Positions 56,210 through 64,000 of a stretch of DNA of 64,000 nt are shown in pieces. A program made the translations under genes and the position numbers. The DNA lies in NCBI GenBank assembly GCA_950097015.1, contig CATNEN010000038.1, forward strand, positions 2,233,501 through 2,297,500. Direction: 5' to 3'. The stretch is from Macrostomum hystrix (lineage: Eukaryota > Platyhelminthes > Macrostomidae). The notes beneath the pieces were generated by a model. The model was not told the DNA's origin and did not search any database. It saw only the letters and a list, made by a program, of their open reading frames with translations. Position 1 is the first letter of the stretch, and each line of letters starts with the position of its first letter.

Positions 56210-57676
56210 TCAGTACGCGGGCAGCAGCAGCCACCGCAGGGGGTCGGCGCACTCGCAGAGTGCTAGCAGCTTTTCGGTCGCGCCCCAGTCAGCCAAGCCG
56301 TTGCTTTTGAGTCTGGCCGCGAAGCCGGAGTTGTTTGGCTCATCGGGAATCCACAGAGTCCTGCTCACCTGCGGCGTTGCGGCGGCTGGGTCTGCTTGCC
56401 GAAATCCCAAACAGACCAAAAATCCTAAACTGACTAGAATCCCGAAACTGACAAGAATCCCGAAACTGACAAGAATCCCGAAACTGACTAGAATCCCGAA
56501 ACTGATTAAAATCCCGAAACTGATTAAAATCCCCAAACTGACTACAATCCCCAAACTGATTAAAATCCCCAAACTGACTACAATCCCCAAACTGACTAGA
56601 ATCCCCAAACTGATTAAAATCCCCAAACTGACTAGAATCCCCAAACTGACTAGAATCCTGAAACAGGAGGCAAATCCGAAACTGACTAAAACTTCGAATG
56701 ACTAATTTGAGTTGCCAAACGCATATCTGATGCGCCAAACTTGACTTAGGACTATCAACATCCCTCCTGTTCACCTGGGAGCCATCAACATCCCTCCTGT
56801 TCACCTGGGAGCCATCAACATCCCTCCTGTTCACCTGGGAGCCGCACGTGGCCCAAGACCACCCTTCGTCCGGCTGCGCAGCACCGGGCGCCCGCATGGC
56901 AGCCACCCACAATTCCTCACTGGCTGCCGGCTGAGCCCCACTGCTGGCTGGGTTGACCAGCCTGCCAACTGAGCGCAGGGCGTTAGCGAAAGTCTCCGCG
57001 GGATTCGAACCACGGATCTCGGCCAGCATAGTCGGACCACCGATAGTCAGGGAGGAACAGGCGGCCAGCTGGTCTTCGAACCCGGCAGCACTGTCCGTCA
57101 GCTTGTAAACCCGGGCGTTGTCCGTCTGGTTGGCCGGAGGGCCGTTGAAGGGGTTCAAAAGCAACCGGAAGCCGCGCTCCGAGCAGGGGCTGCGCCGGAG
57201 GAACACGCGAACGATCGGAGCCGCCTGGCACTGACCGGCTGGCTGCAGCCACGGCGGCGAACTGCAGGCATTGAAATGCAGCAGGCGGCAGGCGGGTGGG
57301 TCTGCGTCCGCGATGAAGCCCTGAGGCGGAAGAATACCTTCAGGGTTAGTACCGAATCTCAATCTGAAGCCCAATCTGAAGCCCAAACTGAAGCCCAATC
57401 TGAAGCCCAATCTGAAGCCCGATCTGAAGCCCAATCTGAAGCCTGGACCAATACCTGGCACGCGGGTCTAGAGGTGCAGGCCAGTGTGCAGAAGAGCAGC
57501 TGCTGCTGAGCATTGCGAGGCCCCAGCAGTCGGACCTGATGATCAGCAGCCAGGCAGTCTCGCATTTGGCGAGCAGAAAAACTGTCTCGATTTGTCCCGT
57601 CGCAGGTCTCAGTTGCCTTGACAACCGCCACCAGAAGCAGACTACAGGCAATTTGTAGAATCAGCCGATGGAACAT
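56210..57676 (-). CDS. secreted PAN-like plus C-type lectin-like protein
   Basis: Three exons, all phase 0: 57676-57455, 57320-56835 and 56368-56210 (stop TGA), 288 residues. A clear signal peptide (MFHRLILQIACSLLLVAVVKA) is followed by a Cys-rich region (LLFCTLACTSRPACQGFIAD, ACRLLHFNAC) with PAN/apple-like spacing. Then comes a C-type lectin-like domain: RVYKLTDSAAGFEDQLAACS, TMLAEIRGSNPAETF, ELWVAAMRAP, EGWSWATCG, TLWIPDEPNNSG and LLALCECADPLRW. The EPN signature of mannose-type, Ca-dependent lectins is present in EPNNSG. It is probably an extracellular glycan-binding protein. A TATAAAC lies about 85 bp upstream of the ATG (57759-57765). Donors at the end of exon 2 are triplicated. Confidence 0.75.
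56396..56690. repeat. 18-bp minisatellite (CCCAAACTGACTAGAATC)n in lectin intron 2
   Basis: About sixteen units, alternating GACTAGAAT, GATTAAAAT and GACTACAAT forms. As 18 is a multiple of three, long spurious ORFs arise on both strands. Confidence 0.9.
56757..56846. repeat. 30-bp triplicated splice-donor repeat in the lectin gene
   Basis: Three copies of GCCATCAACATCCCTCCTGT followed by TCACCTGGGA. On the minus strand each contains TCCCAG/GTGAAC, so candidate donors end exons at 56835, 56805 and 56775. Thirty bp keeps the frame; each extra unit would add ten residues (VNRRDVDGSQ). Confidence 0.9.
57360..57440. repeat. 12-bp tandem repeat in lectin intron 1
   Basis: About seven units of CTGAAGCCCAAT filling most of the 134-bp first intron of the lectin-like gene. 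Confidence 0.85.
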
Positions 57677-57758
57677 TGCGATGAAATTCGCTCAATTTAT
57701 TGATCTGCTAATTCGCTTGCTTATAGGTAACAGCCTGATGTGAACTTAATCCGCCTGT

Positions 57759-57765
57759 TTATAAA
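57759..57765 (-). promoter_or_regulatory. TATA box of the lectin-like gene
   Basis: GTTTATAAAC, a palindrome containing TATAAAC, about 85 bp upstream of the ATG at 57676. Distance fits a TSS with a short 5' UTR. Confidence 0.4.
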
Positions 57766-57899
57766 CAGTTTATGAAGCCGCACAGATGATAAACCCCGTC
57801 TAACTGGCTGCGATTGGCCTATTGAAAAATGAGAATGCAAAACCTCTAATTGTGGAGTAGAAGCAACAAAATAGATGGAGCGAAAAATAGCGCATCAAT

Positions 57900-58010
57900 T
57901 TGAGAGAGTAGACCCGCAGCCAGCGAGTATGCAGGCACACACTCACAGAGGGTGTACATTAGAAGGCCACCAAAGCCTTCTCTCCGCACCTGCGCTTAAA
58001 ACTATAATGC
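57900..58010 (-). mobile_element. SINE family A, internally deleted copy
   Basis: GTAGACCCGCAGCCAGCGAG is joined to CCAAAGCCTTCTCTCCGCAC with most of the body missing between. Both ends fit a minus-strand family A copy. Confidence 0.55.
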
Positions 58011-58029
58011 AACCCTAGCCGATGATGAA

Positions 58030-58200
58030 GGACAGTGTGAGAGGGAGAGTGTGAGAAGGACAGTGTGAGAGGGAGAGTAATAGGGACAGTGTGAGAGGGA
58101 GAGTGTGAGAGGGAGAGTGTGAGAGGGACAGTGTGAGAGGGAGAGTGTGAGAGGGAGAGTGTGAGAGGGACAGTGTGAGAGGGAGAGTGTGAGAGGGATA
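58030..58200. repeat. 14-bp purine repeat (GTGTGAGAGGGAGA)n
   Basis: About twelve units alternating GAGAGT and GACAGT forms. Confidence 0.85.
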
Positions 58201-58830
58201 TTCAGCAATTCTTGTCGAAGACCTTGCTGACAAGGACAACTAACATTGCTTTGTATAAAATTCTTTGGCAAATCCATATTGGTTAAAAAAGGAAAAAATT
58301 ACTTAAATATTATCTATTTATCTTAAATAGTCAACAATGATAGTAAATACGGTATTTTTACATAATGGCATTTTGTGAGCAGAAAAACGATGCCTATAAT
58401 GGTAGTTTTAAAAACCAGCCTTACAGATCGTTGAATCGGAGCCAGAGAAGTCTCAACCTAGACGCAATCAACTACCCCGCAAAAGCAGCCAGCCTTGTCA
58501 AAGAAAAAGAAAAAAGTAAAAAAACAAAAAAAAAAATTAAACAGAGCCGGCGTGTTTGGATCGCTCAGGTTTTGCTGATTGCAAAACAGCAAGCAGTAAT
58601 ATTGGCGATTAGCCATCTTGCAATTTTTTAGCCATGAATCTGTCACTTTATGATAGTTAAGCGCGCTGACAGCACCAGAAAGAGACAGATCTCCATTTGC
58701 GGTCAAATCAAAAATTCAACCCGTTTGCGACGCTCAAATTGCTCAACATTAACTATTTACAGTAAAAAAAGTAATTATCTATAAAGCGCACAAATGTTTT
58801 TACAATTCTCCTAAATCGCTGTCACTCTCA
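58201..58830. other. spacer, no convincing gene
   Basis: A plus-strand Lys-rich frame at 58365-58631 is open, but its Lys run derives from an A-rich tract and no splice or family signal supports it. Confidence 0.35.
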
Positions 58831-58839
58831 ACCCTCAAA

Positions 58840-59385
58840 CAGACAACCACCTCACCCCCTACCACTCTAAATCTTCAAACGGGCAGCCACTTCACTCACT
58901 GCCACTCTGAACCCTCAAACCGACAGCCACCTCACTCCTTGACACTCTGAACCCTCAAACCGGCAGCCACCTCACTCCCTGCCACTCTCAAACCTCAAAG
59001 CGGCAGCCACCTCACTCCCTGCCACTCTGAACCCTCAAACCGGCAGCCACCTCACTCCTTGACACTCTGAACCCTCAAACCGGCAGCCACCTCACTCCCT
59101 GCCACTCTCAAACCTCAAACCGGCAGCCACCTCACTCCCTGCCACTCTGAACCCTCAAACCGGCAGCCACCTCACTCCTTGACACTCTGAACCCTCAAAC
59201 CGGCAGCCACCTCACTCCCTGCCACTCTCAAACCTCAAAGCGGCAGCCACCTCACTCCCTGCCACTCTGAACCCTCAAACCGGCAGCCACCTCACTCCTT
59301 GACACTCTGAACCCTCAAACCGGCAGCCACCTCACTCCCTGCCACTCTCAAACCTCAAACCGGCAGCCACCTCCCTCCGCTTGCT
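58840..59385. repeat. 40-bp minisatellite with higher-order 120-bp period
   Basis: About thirteen units of CCCTCAAACCGGCAGCCACC followed by TCACTCCCTGCCACTCTGAA. Variants CTCCTTGACAC and CAAACCTCAAA recur every third unit, so a three-unit block has been copied. Confidence 0.9.
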
Positions 59386-59809
59386 AACAACCTCTTAACT
59401 TGGCCACCTGGCAGAATCAGACAATGGTGCTTTGAAAGTGCATCAAAAATGTTGACCACGAGTTTACATTTAACAAAAATGTAGTAATGCTAGATCGCAA
59501 ATGTCAAAACGTACGAACCAGACTACAGGTTAATAATGCAAAAATGCCATATCAAAACGCAAATATTTAGAAACATTTGAAAATATTAAATTTGCTTTTA
59601 ATCTCATTGCGTGTAAAAACTTCCGACCGTTAGAGACTGTTTGATAACATTTTCTAAAACTCTATCCAAGCAGCATTTATATTCGTGGCACGCAATAACT
59701 CATGCAGTTACACTACATTTGTAGCCTGTCTGCAGTTCATACTAACACTTAAATACTCTAGCTTAGTACAATACTAGAGTGAAGTCTTGTCCAAACAGCA
59801 CTACTACCG

Positions 59810-62800
59810 CTACCTGCGACCTCCGCCGCGAAAGACAGAATTACGATTAGCAGTGCCAATGCTACTTCTGCTATTGCTATTAGTATTGTCGTTAGGAGGC
59901 GTGGCAGAGTCAGAGGCAGTCAGGTTTCTTGTGTACGGATGAAAGCGATTCACTGCGCCGATGTTATTAGCGAAGGCTGAACTGGCAGCGGAACTGGATG
60001 CTGGAGCCGCGGCTGTCAAAAATGCGTTACGCCTGGGCTGTTCAACAAGCAGTGGCTGCGGCTGCTGCTGCTGCTGAGGCGGCGGTTTCTGCGGAGGCGA
60101 CGTCTGCTGCGACATCAGAGGCTGCACTTTAGCCGTCGAGCCAGTGGCGTTTTTTAAAAAGCCACGAATACCATCAAGCCTTGGCGGGGGCGGTTGCTGG
60201 GACTGCTGCTGCTGCTGCTGTTGGTGCATTCCAACTGCGGCTGCCATGCTGGAACTGGAAGCCTGGCGCAGCTCAGACAGCACGCTGCCAACTGCGCTAG
60301 CAACATCTGGCGCCAGTTGCATCATCGACGAAGTTGAAGTGGTCACCAGAGATGGCGGAAGCATCGGTGGGGGCATTGTTGGCAGCGGTGGCGGCCGATA
60401 TTGAAAAGCCGGAGTCGAAGCCGAGGAGCTGCTGATGATGGCGGCGGACGGGAATCGGCCGGCGGTTGGATTGGAGACAGGCAGAAACTGCGGCGGCTTC
60501 GGCGGGCAGCCGCTGCCGCGACGTCTGCGAAAGTACATGGCGGCCAGGGGGCTGCACTGGCGCGGCCGCGGCACCGGATGATAAAACGAGTTCTCGAATT
60601 CGTACAGGTAGGCCTGGGGACGGTGTGGGCTGACAGAATTTAGCAAACAATAAATCACCAACTAACCAGCGATCTGAGGTACTGCTCAGACACCCAGTCC
60701 AGCACCAACTAACCAGCGATCTGAGGTACTGCTCAGACACCCAGTCCAGCACCAACTAACCAGCGATCTGAGGTACTGCTCAGACACCGAGTCCAAGCGC
60801 CCTGGCCGGTCCTCAGCAATGTGACAGTTGAATCCGGGACTGGGAGGCACAATGGCCATGTCCTTGGGAGTCACAGGAGTCACGCGTCGGATCCGGCCGA
60901 ACATAAATTTGAAGGCCACCAAGACGATCTGCTCGCCATCGTCGCCGGTCTCCAAGGCGGCCTCCTGAAGGCAGACGTCGCCGTGAACGCACAGATGAAC
61001 ACCGGCGATGCAATAGCCAAGCGAGTTTATAGGACAGAAGCGCACCTTCAGGCCTTCGCGAAGGGTAAGGTCAACGAGCTCTTCGCTGGCCGCTGCCAGG
61101 AAGCCGTAGTGAGTTGACATCTCCTCCTGGGCCAGGCCTAGGCGCGAGAATTCGGCGCACCGCTCTGCAGAAATGCAGGAGGCGGGGTGGACCATGTAAA
61201 TGATGGCGGCATAGACATCTGATGTTTAATTATAGGTGCGGCAAGGTGATTGGCGGCATAGCTCTTTGATGTAGGAATGTAGGTGAGGTGCGGCAAGGTG
61301 ATTGGCGGCATAGCTCTTTGATGTAGGAATGTAGGTAAGGTGCGGCAAGGAGAGTGGCGGAATAGCTCTTTGATGTGGGAATGTAGGTGAGGTGCGGCAA
61401 GGTGATTGGCGGCATAGCTCTTTGATCTAGGAATGTAGGTGAGGTGCGGCAAGGTGATTGGCGGCATAGCTCTTTGATGTAGGAATGTAGGTGAGGTGCG
61501 GCAAAGAGAGGCGGCATAGCTCTTTGATGTAGGAATGTAGGTGAGGTGCGGCAAAGAGAGGCGGCATAGCTCTTTGATGTTGGATTGTAGGTAGGGTGAA
61601 ACCAGAAACCTGGAGTAAGAGTAAAAGGCGACGGCTGATGGCGGCATTACCCTTTGATGTTAAACATGTAGGTGAGAAGGTTGAGGGTGGCACTGCTTTC
61701 TGACAGTCATTGAATATGAACATAAACGAATGCGCGGCGTAAAAACCGAAGGAAGATCAGGTTTCAATAGTCCCTGCTCAAAAAGATATAAATAATAAAG
61801 GGACTGACTAGCTACTTAGATTAGAGCGAGTAGAGGAAAACGGTAACCCCTTTGCAGACATGAGTGTCGCCATTAACTAAATACTAAAGTGTAAACCAAT
61901 CTAAAAAGCGCAAAAAAGAAAATCTTTGAGGTCGGAAGACCACGGCTACAATTCAAGTTTACTTCTTGTGTTGTTTTGCTAAACTATTAGCAATTTTATC
62001 ATTACTCAAATCCAACAATATCCCATCACCTCGACTGAAATCTCAAATCCCTTAAACATCCTGTTGACCGGTTGCCCAAAATTAAAATTACAGGATAGCC
62101 AAACTACAAGCTTGTCAGAAATACAAAATGCGAGGATTCGTGTCACAGCTTGTCTAAAATCCCAGAATATCCTGATTACAGTTTGTCTAAAATCTCAAAT
62201 CCCAGGATGTCCTGATTACAGCTTGTGTTGAAATCCCGAATCCCATGATATACTACTTACAGTTTGAAATCTGGAATCCCAGGATGTCGTGATTAAAGTT
62301 TGTCTGAAATCCCGAATCCGAGGATGTACTGATTAAAGTTAGTCTGAAATCTGGAATCCCAGGATGTCGTGATTAAAGTTTGTCTGAAATCCCGAATCCT
62401 AGGATGTCCTGATTACAGTTTGTCTGAAATCCCGAATCCGAGGATGTCCTGATTAAAGTGTCTGAAATCCCAAATCACAGGATGCCCCGAATACAGTTTG
62501 TCTGAAATCCTAGGATGTCCTGATTACAGTTTGTCTGAAATCCTAGGATGTCCTGATTACAGTTTGTCTGAAATCCTAGGATGTCCCGAATACAGTTTGT
62601 CTGAAATCCTAGGATGTCCTGATTACAGTTTGTCTGAAATCCTAGGATGTCCTGATTACAGTTTGTCTGAAATCCTAGGATGTCCTGATTACAGTTTGTC
62701 TGAAATCCTAGGATGTCCTGATTACAGTTTGTCTGAAATCCTAGGATGTCCTGATTACAGTTTGTCTGAAATCCTAGGATGTCCTGTCCTGGCCGCATAC

Positions 62801-63810
62801 AATTTTTTGGTAACAAGAATAGCTAGGCCACTTTAACAAGGCTTTCTAAGGAGCAGAAGTGCTCAACGTTTTTGCGAAACAGGAAAACAGCATGTACGAA
62901 TGCCCAGCGCAAAGAACAAAGCCAGACCAGGCTTCTCTAATCCTTGCTCGAACAGAAAGCCGAGAGCCGAAGCGCCCATGGGGAATTCGCAGTCAGTTAG
63001 CAATCAATCTAGCCATACCCAAGCCCTCGAGCGAGCCAAACGGCAGATCCTGCCTGGGGCATCGGCCGAGTTGACGAGTAGGCCGTTTTTAGTATTTTTT
63101 GAGTTATTTATACTACTGCAAGTAGAGCAAATAGCACCTGACATTATCAGTAAAGAACTACTTATTGACTAGACTGGTAAAAATGTATCAGAGTCGGTCC
63201 AATAATCAAAGCCAATTTAAAATTTTGCGAAGCTACAATTATTCAAGAGGACTGACAATGAATTAGTGGTTAATATTGTAGCACACGTGTCCCCTCGCAA
63301 GTGCAATTTAATTCAGCAGCCTTGCAAGTTTACTTACTGTGCAGTCAATTTTAATTTGCAATAATCAGGGAAGGATTTATCTAGATCAGTTAGTAAAAAT
63401 GTACAGCTTAAAACTGTAGCCTGTAGCAGAACTGAATGTTAAGCACTAAGATAGGGAAATATGTGGAAAAACAAACAGCAACAACAAACCGATAAACTCC
63501 TCTTCAAAGTACTGGTTCTCCAGCATCTCCAGTTTGACCAGGCGCCATTGATCCAATGTAGCTGTTAGCGGATTAAGAAAGCTGTCTACAAAGCCGCGAT
63601 AAATCTGCGTGGCATAGTCTGAGCCCAGGTTGACAGTCTCACGAATCACTGCAGAATACAGAAAGTACAGCAATGTGTTTATTACACTTGTATATCATTA
63701 AATTTAACTGGCTGCTTCTATAGAAAAAAACTGGAGTGTAATAATCTTACCCCTCCGTGAGGAGTAATTATCCATGAGCAGCCTTGTACTGGGAGGCACA
63801 ATTAAGGAAT
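59810..63810 (-). CDS. TASOR-family protein (DUF3715 pseudo-PARP domain), 5' incomplete
   Basis: Four exons join in phase: 63810-63751, 63648-63490, 61164-60761 and 60613-59810 (stop). Vertebrate TASOR is the scaffold of the HUSH silencing complex, and its N-terminal domain is an inactive PARP-like fold (DUF3715). Here the first exons give SLIVPPSTRLLMDN and WRLVKLEMLENQYFEEEF, matching the TASOR helix LVHNE.LEKEF. The third gives MSTHYGFLAAASEELVDLTL, LGYCIAGVHLCVHGDVCL, EQIVLVAFKFMFGRIRRVTP and PPSPGFNCHIAEDRPGRLDS. The fourth opens AYLYEFENSFYHPVPRPRQC SPLAAMYF. After the domain the protein is low-complexity (Gln/Pro/Ser) and stops after about 230 more residues, so the rest of vertebrate TASOR is absent. 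The upstream part runs past the window edge. Confidence 0.75.
60656..60790. repeat. 47-bp triplicated splice-donor repeat in the TASOR-like gene
   Basis: Three copies; on the minus strand each contains CTCAGATCGCTG/GTTAGTTGG, the end of the third exon plus its donor. Candidate exon ends are 60761, 60714 and 60667. Only the first keeps the frame into the next exon, because 47 and 94 are not multiples of three. It takes up most of the 147-bp intron. Confidence 0.9.
61225..61600. repeat. 52-bp minisatellite in TASOR-like intron
   Basis: About seven units of GTGAGGTGCGGCAAGGTGAT followed by TGGCGGCATAGCTCTTTGATGTAGGAATGTAG (split for length), with the last two shortened. In the 2.3-kb intron before the DUF3715 exon. 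Confidence 0.9.
62080..62795. repeat. 33-bp minisatellite in TASOR-like intron
   Basis: Degenerate units from 62080 become nearly perfect from about 62480: GATTACAGTTTGTCTGAAAT followed by CCTAGGATGTCCT, about nine copies. Multiple-of-three period gives spurious ORFs on both strands. Confidence 0.9.
62796..63489. other. intron sequence of the TASOR-like gene
   Basis: Unique sequence. A plus-strand frame at 62859-63172 is open but antisense to the gene and unsupported. Confidence 0.35.
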
Positions 63811-64000
63811 CTGAAACAGGTAATAAAGCACATGACATGTGACTTATCTGTGACAATTAAATGCCCTAAAATAGCTCATGAATGCAAAAGAACACATTTA
63901 TGATAACTGATATATTTCACTAGAATGTGTTATATTAGACCTGGTGCATTTCTTAAACCATTTTTAATCAAGTCTTAGTGAAAAAAAGCAGTTAAATTAG

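Noticed and set aside
56145-56705. 186-residue ORF with KLTRIP repeats
   Set aside because: Antisense to the last lectin exon and then a translation of the 18-bp minisatellite.
58365-58631. 88-residue Lys-rich ORF
   Set aside because: The Lys run comes from an A-rich tract and no promoter, splice or family signal supports it.
61138-61723. Minus-strand ORFs with repeated HLHSYIKELCR
   Set aside because: Translation of the 52-bp intronic minisatellite upstream of the DUF3715 exon.

Overview
This is a window of animal nuclear DNA. Coding sequence is split into exons with GT-AG borders and rebuilt reading phases. Introns and spacers are full of minisatellites, tRNA-derived SINEs and dead DNA transposons. 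The gene set (LIM-domain-binding protein, TASOR/DUF3715 family, cytosolic/mitochondrial-type glycyl-tRNA synthetase with a WHEP domain, C-type lectin, WSC and WH2 domains) is metazoan. Compact genes, heavy polyQ/polyP tracts and an intron-rich but small-spacer layout suggest an invertebrate, possibly a flatworm or other lophotrochozoan. That placement is inference; nothing here fixes the species.

Layout. 1-8.7 kb: no gene is visible; there are long purine/pyrimidine minisatellites and a non-autonomous PIF/Harbinger-like element. 8.7-11.9 kb (-): a PP2C-like phosphatase related to insect CG9801. 13.6-19.2 kb (+): glycyl-tRNA synthetase, eight exons, apparently complete. 19.5-28.5 kb (-): a secreted protein with a signal peptide and twelve WSC modules, almost all on phase 1-1 exons, convergent with the synthetase. 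29.2-30.7 kb: a piggyBac relic. 32.1-36.2 kb (+): a seven-exon gene of unknown family with an upstream RFX X-box-like site. 37.8-40.2 kb (-): LIM-domain-binding protein (LDB/Chip). 40.2-45 kb: mostly non-coding, with a mariner relic and two weak ORFs. 45.1-45.4 kb (-): a two-exon, 70-residue single-pass membrane protein. 47.0-51.0 kb (-): the C-terminal part of an espin/phostensin-like actin-binding protein. 56.2-57.7 kb (-): a secreted PAN-like plus C-type lectin protein. 59.8-63.8 kb (-): a TASOR-family protein whose 5' end runs off the window.

The genes do not form one pathway. The most striking shared feature is architectural: nearly every larger intron carries its own minisatellite, and in three genes (the WSC, TASOR-like and lectin genes) the tandem unit contains the exon's 3' end and its 5' splice donor. 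That gives 18, 3 and 3 regularly spaced candidate donors. In the lectin gene the unit is 30 bp and stays in frame; in the others it does not. About 29 arrays were noted, together roughly a sixth to a fifth of the window by summing their approximate spans.

Exon borders were placed by eye from splice consensus, phase agreement and family resemblance. No alignment or expression data were available.
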